Of a stretch of DNA of 34,628 nucleotides, positions 26,771-34,628 are shown one piece after another. The notes under the pieces are model-generated. The model worked only from the letters and a program-made list of their open reading frames with translations. It ran no database searches and was not told the origin of the DNA. Location of the stretch: contig CANGJI010000026.1 in NCBI GenBank assembly GCA_947454135.1, positions 1 through 34,628 of the forward strand. The letters are read 5' to 3'. Position 1 is the first letter of the stretch. Every line of letters begins with the position of its first letter. The position numbers were made by a program, and so were the translations under genes. The stretch is from Sphingomonadaceae bacterium (GTDB taxonomy: Bacteria; Pseudomonadota; Alphaproteobacteria; Sphingomonadales; Sphingomonadaceae).

Positions 26771-27373
26771 CTAGCGGCGCTTGGGTGCCGTCTGCGTCAG
26801 TGCCGGTGCGGGCGGCGGTGCTAGTGGCGCGCTCGCGCTCTCTGCGGCCGCCTGGAGTGCCGCTGCCTGTGCCGGCGTTGCAGCGCGTGCCGGGTAGCGG
26901 CAGCCGCGTGCCTGGCCATAACCTTTGAGGAAGGCGCGGCGGCTGGCGCCCGCATAGAGCGCCACCTGCCATTGCCGTTCCTTCGAAGCCGCGCCGGTGA
27001 CTTCCTTGATGATGCCGCCGAACGGGATGAAGCTGTTGATGACCGACTTCGCCACCTGTCCGACAGCATTGCCGCGCTTCTCGTCGCGCGTCTTTTCGGT
27101 GGCGACGTCGATGTCCGGCCCGAGGACTGCATCGAGCTTGCCGATCTCGGCCCCGACGGCGCGGCAGGTGCGCATCCCCGCCACGCTATAGGTATCCTCG
27201 CGCGCAGCGATGAGGATCGGCGGGATCTCGTCCTTTTTGAGATTGAAGTTTTCCAGCGGGGAAGTCGCCACATCGCCAGCTGTTACGTTGGTCGGCGCGA
27301 CAACGGTCTGCGCGGCGAGCGGCGTCGCCGCAGCGCCGATCAGCAATGCGATGGCCAGATGGCAATGGTTCAT
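26771..27373 (-). CDS. Secreted protein of unknown function
   Basis: 200 residues, family not recognised. ATG 27373 is preceded by a strong GGGGGAG five bases away. A signal peptide runs to about residue 21 (LLIGAAATPLAAQ). The mature part has EIPPILIAAREDTYSVAGMR then a cysteine in RTCRAVGAEIG, a hydrophobic VINSFIPFGGIIKEVTGAAS segment, and GASRRAFLKGYGQARGCRYP with a second cysteine that could form a disulfide with the first. The last 40 residues are Ala/Pro-rich. The same frame stays open far upstream, antisense to the peptidase gene, but that extension is an artefact of high GC content. Confidence 0.75.
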   Translation of the reverse strand: MNHCHLAIALLIGAAATPLAAQTVVAPTNVTAGDVATSPLENFNLKKDEIPPILIAAREDTYSVAGMRTCRAVGAEIGKLDAVLGPDIDVATEKTRDEKRGNAVGQVAKSVINSFIPFGGIIKEVTGAASKERQWQVALYAGASRRAFLKGYGQARGCRYPARAATPAQAAALQAAAESASAPLAPPPAPALTQTAPKRR

Positions 27374-27640
27374 GACAGCTCCCCCTACGTCAGGACAATG
27401 ACAGCGCGATGATTGCGCGCTTTCCGCTGAGCGTCGGCTGAACGTGGGGCAAGCGTTCTCACCTGCCATACCCAGCGGCCCGCAGCGGAATGCCGGAAAA
27501 CCGCCCGGACCTGCAAAGGGGTGCGACCCCACGGCAATGTGGCAGACGGAACTTGCGCAGTTCGGTGGCATTTGCCAGCAATATGGCTGCGTTGGACCGT
27601 TCGGGGATGGCGATGAGTCGTTGTGGGTAAACCGGTTTCC

Positions 27641-29257
27641 ATGTTCCTGACTGTCCGGACCAGCGCGTGGTTCCGGCTGAGCAGACGATTGGCCGGAATT
27701 TGCCTTGCCCTTGTGGCTTCTGGCCTGGCTCTCGTGCCGGGCCTTGCCGATGCGGCACCCCCGACCAAGCGGCAGTTGCAGCAGATCGAAAGTCAGCTGC
27801 GCGAGCATGTGACCACGCTTTCCAGCGATGAATATGGCGGGCGCGAGCCCGGTACGCCCGGTGAGACCCTGACTCTGCGCTATCTCGCGCGCCAGTGGTT
27901 CGATATCGGGCTGCAATCGGGGACGAACGATCCCGGCAACGCCTGGTTCGCGCCGGTCGAGCTCGTCGAACGCGCGCCGCAGGGATCGCGCGCGCAGTTC
28001 ATGCACGGCAGACGGCGCGTGACGGTGCCCGAAAGCGGCTTCTTCGTGGTCACGTCGGGCCTGCGCAGCCTGATCGAGAATGCGCCGCTCGTCTATGTCG
28101 GCAAGAACACGGGCGGCGACGGCGCGCGCACCGAGCTTGCAGGCCGCGTTGCCGTCATCCTCGATAGCGAGGCGCCGCCGCCGGAACCGGCCAAACCCGG
28201 CCCCGGTGGCGGGGCTCCGCGCCCGGTCGACCGCGCGGGCAAGCTCCTCGAAAGCGGGGCCGCCGCCGTGCTGACGGTGCTCGATGGCGATCGCAGCCTT
28301 GAAGATGTGACGTCTCGTCGCCGCCGTGCAGGCTACGCGCTGGCCGGCGAGCGGCTTGGTGGTGATATCGAGGTATTCCTCTCGGCCGATGCGGCGAACC
28401 AGATGCTGGCCGCTTCCGGCGCCCCCGATCTTGCCGCGCTGCATGCGGCGGGCGCTGCGCCCGGTTTCAGCGCCAAGGCGCTTGGCATTACCGGATCGTT
28501 CGAGGCGACCAACCGCGAGACACGGATCAAGACGCACAACCTGATCGGCAAGCTGGAAGGGCGCCGCCCGGGTTCCGGCGCAGTGGTGCTGATGGCGCAT
28601 TGGGACCACTTCGGCAAATGCGCCCAGCCACCGGCGGAAAAGCTGATCTGCCCCGGCGCGGTGGACAATGCTTCGGGCCTCTCGGTCATTACCGAGGTCG
28701 CGCGTCAGCTTTCGGGTGGCAAGCCGCTGGACCGGGACGTCTATTTTGTCGCCACGACCGGTGAGGAGCTTGGGCTGCTTGGCGCGATGGCCTTCGCCGA
28801 AAACCCGCCGCTGCCGCTCGGAAATGTCGTCGCGGCATTCAACGTGGACAGTTCCGGGCTGGTGCCCGCCGGTCTGCCGGTCAGCGTGGTGGGGCAGGGG
28901 ATGACCCCGCTCGACGCTGGCATTGCTCAGGTTCTCAAGGCGATGAAGCGCAAGTTGGCCCCCGGCGATGCGGCCAATGCCTTTGCGCGGCGACAGGATA
29001 GCTGGGCGCTCATGCAGCACGATGTCCCTGCTGTCATGGTCAGCACGAGCTATTCGGATCCCGTGCGGCTCGATGCCTTCATGGAGAATGTCTACCATCG
29101 CCCCGCCGACGATGCTTCGCGCGTGGTCTATGGCGGGATGGTCGACGATGTGCTGATCCAGACCGAACTGGTGCGTTTTTTCGCTGACACCAAGGCTTGG
29201 TCCGGGAGTGCGCCTGGGACAAGACCGGGCAGCGGGCGGGCCGCTGGTGCAAAGTAG
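27641..29257 (+). CDS. Secreted M28-family zinc metallopeptidase
   Basis: About 538 residues with a signal peptide (SRRLAGICLALVASGLALVP to GLADA). The N-terminal part includes a PA-like insert (about residues 140-290). The M28 catalytic domain carries the two-zinc set: AHWDHFG (His, Asp), VDNASG (bridging Asp), TGEELGLLG (Glu-Glu), FNVDSSG (Asp) and VYHRPADD (His). The family comprises aminopeptidases and carboxypeptidases acting in the periplasm or outside the cell. The start is uncertain: ATG 27641 puts the signal peptide at a normal place, GTG 27623 is an alternative, and neither has a good ribosome-binding site. The 267-bp upstream gap, shared with the divergent secreted protein, shows no other gene. 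Confidence 0.88.
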   Translation: MFLTVRTSAWFRLSRRLAGICLALVASGLALVPGLADAAPPTKRQLQQIESQLREHVTTLSSDEYGGREPGTPGETLTLRYLARQWFDIGLQSGTNDPGNAWFAPVELVERAPQGSRAQFMHGRRRVTVPESGFFVVTSGLRSLIENAPLVYVGKNTGGDGARTELAGRVAVILDSEAPPPEPAKPGPGGGAPRPVDRAGKLLESGAAAVLTVLDGDRSLEDVTSRRRRAGYALAGERLGGDIEVFLSADAANQMLAASGAPDLAALHAAGAAPGFSAKALGITGSFEATNRETRIKTHNLIGKLEGRRPGSGAVVLMAHWDHFGKCAQPPAEKLICPGAVDNASGLSVITEVARQLSGGKPLDRDVYFVATTGEELGLLGAMAFAENPPLPLGNVVAAFNVDSSGLVPAGLPVSVVGQGMTPLDAGIAQVLKAMKRKLAPGDAANAFARRQDSWALMQHDVPAVMVSTSYSDPVRLDAFMENVYHRPADDASRVVYGGMVDDVLIQTELVRFFADTKAWSGSAPGTRPGSGRAAGAK

Positions 29258-29282
29258 GTCCAAGGCCCTAGCCTAAACCGCC

Positions 29283-30795
<1,513 letters not shown>

Positions 30796-30816
30796 GCTGC
30801 CAGAAGGCGGACAGGC

Positions 30817-31998
30817 ATGACTCCCGCCGCGCGGGTCCAGTCGGCGATCGAAGTGCTCGATGCGGTGATTGCCGCCGCCCGGCGCGAGGGCGCTTCGGCA
30901 GAGCGTGTCGCGTCCGAATGGCTCAAGGCGCGCCGCTTCATCGGTTCCAAGGACCGCCGCGCGATCCGTGATCTGGCGTGGGGCGCCATCCGCCTGTGCG
31001 GCGAAGTCCCCACCAGCGGACGCGCCGCGATGCTCGCGCTGGCGAACGAGGATCCTGCGCTTGCCGCACTGTTCGATGGCTCACGCTATGGGCCTGCGCC
31101 TATCCTCTCGGGCGAACCGGTCGCAGCTGCAGGTCTTGCGCCAGCCTGGCTGGAGGAGCGGCTCTTCGCATCGGATATCACGCGCGAACAAGGCGCGGCA
31201 CTCCTTGGCCGCGCCCCGCTCGATCTGCGCGCCAATCGGCTGAAAACCACGCGCGACCGGCTTGCGGCGATCCTCCCGGTCGCGGCGGAGCGGACGCAGG
31301 CACCGGACGCGCTCCGCCTGCCCGGTGGCACTCCGGTAGAGAGCTGGCCCGCATTCGCCGAGGGCCTGTTCGAGGTGCAGGATACCGGCAGCCAGCTGAC
31401 CTGCAGTGCGCTTGAGGTCCGTTCCGGTGAAGCCGTGGTCGATCTCTGTGCCGGTGCCGGGGGCAAGACGCTTGCGCTCGCCGCCGCAATGCAGGGCGTG
31501 GGGCACCTGCTCGCCTGCGATATCGACCGGCCGCGCCTCTCCCGCCTGGCGCCCCGTGCCGCGCGGGCCGGAGCGGTAGTGGAAACCCGCCTGCTCGACC
31601 CCGGCCGCGAAAGAGATGCGCTTGCGGACTGGCAGGGCAGGGCTGATGCGGTGATGATCGATGCGCCGTGTTCGGGCACGGGCACGTGGCGGCGCGGGCC
31701 TGAAGCGCGTTGGCGGCTCACCCCGCAGGGCCTTGCGCGCTATGCCCGCATGCAGGCCGAAGTTCTGCGTATCGGGGCCGATCTCGTGCGTCCCGGCGGA
31801 CGGCTTACCTATGTGGTCTGCTCGCTGCTCGATGCCGAAGGGCCTGATGTGGTGGCGGCGTTTCTTGCCGGTAATCCCGGTTGGCGCGCCGCAGAACAGG
31901 ATGTTGGCGCTGGAACTCCGCGCGGCGCAGGGCTCAGGCTTTCCCCTTGGGACACGGCGACTGACGGGTTTTTCTTCGCAACACTCCACCGGCTATGA
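30817..31998 (+). CDS. RsmB/NOP-family rRNA (cytosine-C5) methyltransferase
   Basis: A 393-residue SAM-dependent RNA methyltransferase, probably acting on 16S rRNA. An N-terminal helical RNA-binding region with RFIGSKDRRAIRDLAWGAIR is followed by the catalytic domain: VQDTGSQLTCSALEV, the SAM-binding VVDLCAGAGGKTLALAAAM, then motif IV DAPCSGTGTWRRGPEARW with Cys285 and motif VI TYVVCSLL with Cys335, the two cysteines used by m5C enzymes. It is a divergent member; whether it makes m5C967 like E. coli RsmB or modifies another site is unclear. Its stop overlaps the TPR gene start as ATGA. Confidence 0.9.
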   Translation: MTPAARVQSAIEVLDAVIAAARREGASAERVASEWLKARRFIGSKDRRAIRDLAWGAIRLCGEVPTSGRAAMLALANEDPALAALFDGSRYGPAPILSGEPVAAAGLAPAWLEERLFASDITREQGAALLGRAPLDLRANRLKTTRDRLAAILPVAAERTQAPDALRLPGGTPVESWPAFAEGLFEVQDTGSQLTCSALEVRSGEAVVDLCAGAGGKTLALAAAMQGVGHLLACDIDRPRLSRLAPRAARAGAVVETRLLDPGRERDALADWQGRADAVMIDAPCSGTGTWRRGPEARWRLTPQGLARYARMQAEVLRIGADLVRPGGRLTYVVCSLLDAEGPDVVAAFLAGNPGWRAAEQDVGAGTPRGAGLRLSPWDTATDGFFFATLHRL

Positions 31999-32570
31999 TA
32001 CGCACCAAGATCATGGACGCCGGGGGATCGCGCGCGCCGCATGGCCGGCTCTGGGAGTTGTTGATGCGTTACATGCCTTTTGCGGTCGCCGTTTCCCTTC
32101 TCGTGCTGGTTACGGGAAGCGCGGGAACGGCCGGAGTCTCGTTGCCCTCCGACCCGCGCGCAAAGGCTCTCGTCGAAACCGGGCGGGAGCTTCTTGAGCA
32201 CGGCGACATCGATGGCGCTACGAACAACTTCGAGGCAGCGCTCGCAGTCGATCCGGGCAATCCGTGGACTTTTCTTGCACTCGGCGATGCGGCGCGCGCT
32301 GCCGGCATGCAGGGCAAGGCCATTCACTATTACCGCGACGCACTGGCCCGCGATCCCAACAATCTCGCCGCACTTGCGGGTGAGGGCGGGGCGATGGCGG
32401 AGAAGGGCGCGCTCGAGAAGGCCAAGGGCAACCTCGCCCGGCTCGAAGGCCTGTGCGGACGCAATTGCCCTGAGGCGCAGAACCTTGCCGGCGTAATCGC
32501 CAAGGGCCCGGTTGCCCGCGTCGTCTCGGCCGATGCGGTGAAGCCCGAGCCAGAGGTCGAGGACAACTGA
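31995..32570 (+). CDS. Secreted or anchored tetratricopeptide-repeat protein
   Basis: 191 residues as drawn from ATG 31995, which overlaps the upstream stop. A second start at ATG 32064 with GGGAG (32053-32057) six bases upstream would give 168 residues beginning directly with a signal peptide (MRYMPFAVAVSLLVLVTGSA) and may be the true one. About three TPR units follow: ALVETGRELLEHGDIDGATN, FLALGDAARAAGMQGKAIHY and GEGGAMAEKGALEKAKGNLA, the first two ending in DPGN and DPNN turns. Two cysteines (LCGRNC) lie after the third. TPR proteins of this kind act as periplasmic scaffolds; the partner is unknown. Confidence 0.85.
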   Translation: MIRTKIMDAGGSRAPHGRLWELLMRYMPFAVAVSLLVLVTGSAGTAGVSLPSDPRAKALVETGRELLEHGDIDGATNNFEAALAVDPGNPWTFLALGDAARAAGMQGKAIHYYRDALARDPNNLAALAGEGGAMAEKGALEKAKGNLARLEGLCGRNCPEAQNLAGVIAKGPVARVVSADAVKPEPEVEDN

Positions 32571-32574
32571 TCCT

Positions 32575-33075
32575 TCAGATCAGCGCGCGGAATTCCTCGA
32601 CGACCTGGCGGTAGACGCGCTTCTTGAACGGCACGATGAGGTCCGGCAACTGCTCGGGCTCCACCCAGCGCCAAGCCAGAAACTCCGGATGCGCATGCGC
32701 GTCGAGCCGGATCTGCTGGTCGGCCCCGTTGAAGCGCACCAGCAGCCAGCGCTGCCGCTGGCCGCGATAGCGCCCACCCCAGAGCTTGCCGATGAGGTGG
32801 TCCGGCAGGTCGTAAAGGTATTCCTCCCGGCTTTCGGCGATGATCGTGACGAGGTCCGCCGTGACGCCGGTTTCCTCCTCAAGTTCCCGCAGCGCGGCGG
32901 GATGGAGGTCCTCGCCTTCGTCGATCCCGCCTTGCGGCATCTGCCAGGCGTCCCCCTCGGAGCCTTTTCCGGCCTTGCCGTCGATGCGCTGTCCGACGAA
33001 GACGCGGCCCTCACCATTGACGAGCATGACACCGACGCATGGCCGATAGGGGAGCCCGGCAGGATCCATGCTCAT
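32575..33075 (-). CDS. rppH: RNA pyrophosphohydrolase RppH (Nudix)
   Basis: 166 residues; removes pyrophosphate from the 5' end of mRNAs, which starts RNase E-dependent decay in the cytoplasm. The Nudix box is complete: [20 protein letters not shown] followed by TGV. The N-terminal [31 protein letters not shown] and the later [18 protein letters not shown] are characteristic of RppH/NudH as opposed to general Nudix hydrolases. The ATG at 33075 overlaps the stop of the upstream esterase gene by one base (TGATG); a second in-frame ATG is two codons later. It is convergent with the TPR gene, 4 bp apart. Confidence 0.94.
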   Translation of the reverse strand: MSMDPAGLPYRPCVGVMLVNGEGRVFVGQRIDGKAGKGSEGDAWQMPQGGIDEGEDLHPAALRELEEETGVTADLVTIIAESREEYLYDLPDHLIGKLWGGRYRGQRQRWLLVRFNGADQQIRLDAHAHPEFLAWRWVEPEQLPDLIVPFKKRVYRQVVEEFRALI

Positions 33076-34028
33076 CAGGCGCGGTCCAGCAGCAGGCGAA
33101 CGGCGGCGAAGATGCGCTTCATGTCGCTGTTCGCGCTCGGGAAGGCCTTGCGCAGCTGGGCGAAAGCATGCGTCGTGCCCTTCATTTCGAGGAACACGAC
33201 TTCGGCCCCCGCGCGGATCAACTCGGCGCCATAGACGCGGCCGCTGTCGCGGATCGGATCGAGGCTGGCGGTTACGAGCACGGTCGGCGGCGTATCTGCA
33301 TGGTTGCCGTAGATCGGATAGGCGCGCGGGTTGCCGAGCTCCGCCTTGTAGGCGTCCGAGAACCACGCCATCGTTTCGGCCGTCAGAACGAAGCCGTCAG
33401 CGAACTGCATGAACGAGGCGTGGTCAGGCTTGTCGTCGCTCAGCGGATAGATCGGCACCTGCAGCACGATCGGCACTGCGGCGGGCGTTTCAGCGAGCGC
33501 CTGCGTGATGACGATGGTGAGGTTGCCGCCAGCCGAGTCGCCCATCGGGATAAGGCCGGTGATGGTGCGACCAAGCGCTTCGGGGCTCGTCGCCACCCAG
33601 CGCGTCGCGGCCTCGCAGTCATCCGGCGCAGCGGGGAAGGGGTGCTCGGGCGCAAGGCGGTAGTGCACTGCGATGACCGGCAGATCGAGTTCGGCGGCAA
33701 TTTCTGTGCAGAGCGAGTGGTGGCTGTCGAGATCGCCGATCACGAAGCCGCCGCCGTGGAAGAACATGACCGCCGGACCGGGCTCACGCGTCTCGCGCGC
33801 ATCGTAGAAGCGCAGCGGGATGTCGCCTGCCGGCCCAGGACAGGAAAGGTCCTTGATCACCGCCAGCTCGCGCGGTTCGGCTTCCGCCAGCACGCCCATC
33901 TGCACATAGTTCGCCCGCGCGCCTTCCGGGCCAAGCTCGGCCATCGAGGGGCCGGGGACCGAGGCCATGAAATCCAGAAAGGCCTTCACGTCGGGCCGTA
34001 CATAAGGCGTGGTGGCATTGTCGGACAT
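33075..34028 (-). CDS. Alpha/beta hydrolase, hormone-sensitive-lipase (HSL) family esterase
   Basis: 317 residues. The HSL oxyanion-hole motif HGGGFVIG, the nucleophile elbow GDSAGGNL, the acid residue in [11 protein letters not shown] and the histidine in GTTHAFAQL make a complete catalytic set. [20 protein letters not shown] is also typical. Family members hydrolyse short-chain esters in the cytoplasm. I chose ATG 34028 (MSDNATT) because TGAGGAAG lies about 5 nt upstream; ATG 34040 has a ribosome-binding sequence too close to it. The gene is coupled to rppH by a one-base overlap. No signal peptide is seen. Confidence 0.91.
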   Translation of the reverse strand: MSDNATTPYVRPDVKAFLDFMASVPGPSMAELGPEGARANYVQMGVLAEAEPRELAVIKDLSCPGPAGDIPLRFYDARETREPGPAVMFFHGGGFVIGDLDSHHSLCTEIAAELDLPVIAVHYRLAPEHPFPAAPDDCEAATRWVATSPEALGRTITGLIPMGDSAGGNLTIVITQALAETPAAVPIVLQVPIYPLSDDKPDHASFMQFADGFVLTAETMAWFSDAYKAELGNPRAYPIYGNHADTPPTVLVTASLDPIRDSGRVYGAELIRAGAEVVFLEMKGTTHAFAQLRKAFPSANSDMKRIFAAVRLLLDRA

Positions 34029-34197
34029 CGGCTTCCTCATCCTTGCAAGGTGTCTTCTCGTGCTGAGTCGGCGCAGGCGCCAACTGACAGGACTGTTATT
34101 TGCGGGGCTTGACGGGCGGGGGCAATCGGAAACATGAGCGAGTGCAAGATTTGCGGTGCATCAGTTTTTCTTCTTTGCGTACCGCTAGATGAGGGCA

Positions 34198-34207
34198 TAG
34201 GCGCCTA
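34198..34207. promoter_or_regulatory. Perfect 10-bp palindrome upstream of korA
   Basis: TAGGCGCCTA at 34198-34207 is a perfect palindrome 57 bp before the korA start, in the 235-bp gap between divergent genes. A short pyrimidine tract (TTTTTCTTCTTT, 34165-34176) lies upstream. The bound factor, if any, is unknown. Confidence 0.25.
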
Positions 34208-34263
34208 GGTGCGCAGAAGACGCGGCGGGCTGGAATGTGCCCGCGCGGATAGCAGAGGAACAT

Positions 34264-34628
34264 ATGGCGACAGTTCTTGAGAGCGAACCCAAAGGCCACA
34301 CCGGCGGGAGCGATCATGCTCCTGCGCCCGACGCGGTCGTGGTGCGGTTTGCGGGTGATTCGGGCGATGGCATGCAGCTCACCGGCGGCCAGTTCACGCT
34401 CTCGACCGCGCTTGCGGGCAACGACCTCGCGACGTTCCCGGACTTCCCGGCCGAGATCCGCGCGCCGCAGGGCACGCTGTTCGGCGTTTCCGCTTTCCAG
34501 ATCAACTTCGGCTCGACCGAGATCGACACCGCGGGCGATGCGCCCGACGTGCTGGTCGCGATGAACCCGGCGGCGCTCAAGACCAATGTCGGCGCGCTGA
34601 AGCCCGGCGGCCTGATCATTGCCGACAC
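34264..34628 (+). CDS. korA: 2-oxoacid:acceptor oxidoreductase subunit alpha (partial, 5' part)
   Basis: The first 121 codons of a gene running off the end of the window. AGAGGAA precedes ATG 34264. After a variable N-terminal stretch come [20 protein letters not shown], then [20 protein letters not shown] and [20 protein letters not shown], which is the gamma-type domain at the start of KorA-like subunits of 2-oxoglutarate:ferredoxin oxidoreductase. With its beta subunit the enzyme converts 2-oxoglutarate to succinyl-CoA and reduced ferredoxin. Substrate preference (2-oxoglutarate or another 2-oxoacid) cannot be decided from this part; korB would be expected just downstream. Confidence 0.88.
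   Translation, partial: MATVLESEPKGHTGGSDHAPAPDAVVVRFAGDSGDGMQLTGGQFTLSTALAGNDLATFPDFPAEIRAPQGTLFGVSAFQINFGSTEIDTAGDAPDVLVAMNPAALKTNVGALKPGGLIIAD

Noticed and set aside
27444..27650. Possible 68-codon gene upstream of the M28 peptidase
   Set aside because: It has no ribosome-binding site, no family resemblance and overlaps the peptidase start region.
27374..29263. Very long open frame on the minus strand, continuous with the secreted-protein gene and antisense to the M28 peptidase
   Set aside because: The plus strand carries a complete catalytic domain. The antisense translation shows no motif, and long antisense frames are expected at this GC content. Only 26771-27373 has a ribosome-binding site and signal peptide.

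Overview
The window is dense, GC-rich bacterial chromosome with the gene content of an alphaproteobacterium of the order Sphingomonadales (Novosphingobium or a close relative is my best guess, from gene content and not from a database match). Pointers are a large TonB-dependent receptor beside nutrient-uptake genes, an FHS-type sugar permease, a B3 metallo-beta-lactamase, the bamD/recN/ligA neighbourhood and sdhCDA. Nearly all of it is coding. I see no rRNA, tRNA, CRISPR array, prophage or insertion sequence.

Layout. 1-5515: a tightly overlapping sulfate ABC transporter operon (3' end of the binding-protein gene, cysT, cysW, cysA), then a 56-residue YezD-family gene and a TonB-dependent receptor, which together could move a sulfur source across both membranes. 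5526-5683: terminator-like hairpin and REP-like repeats. 5719-6570 (-): AIM24/TIGR00266 protein. 6949-9242: ahpC-ahpF peroxide reductase, preceded by a 53-bp dyad and followed by a second REP-like pair. 9451-11978: MarR regulator, periplasmic cytochrome c, FHS sugar permease. 12046-13422: Rrf2 regulator with four clustered cysteines, then bamD; both have promoters placed so that the mRNAs should be leaderless.

13453-15422 (-): a glycosyltransferase and a calcineurin-like phosphoesterase overlapping by ATGA. This resembles the agt-plcP pair used for phosphate-starvation lipid remodelling, and an exact 7-4-7 Pho-box-like repeat lies just upstream. The pair sits between bamD and recN, which are often neighbours in alphaproteobacteria. 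15615-20541: recN, a GNAT acetyltransferase, ligA and a CinA-like protein as an operon. 20519-23023 (-): SDR oxidoreductase, B3 metallo-beta-lactamase and prmA as an overlapping operon whose end overlaps the CinA-like gene. 23180-26250: sdhC, sdhD, sdhA and a secreted cupin; sdhB is not present. 26371-27373: two convergent secreted proteins of unknown function. 27641-29257: secreted M28 metallopeptidase. 29338-32570: guaB, an RsmB-type rRNA methyltransferase and a secreted TPR protein. 32575-34028 (-): rppH and an HSL-type esterase. 34264-end: 5' part of korA.

The observations I rate highest are the phosphoesterase/glycosyltransferase pair with its Pho box inside the bamD-recN interval, the sulfate ABC-YezD-TonB receptor cluster, and the two predicted leaderless genes. 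Everything here comes from reading the sequence; no searches or structure predictions were run.
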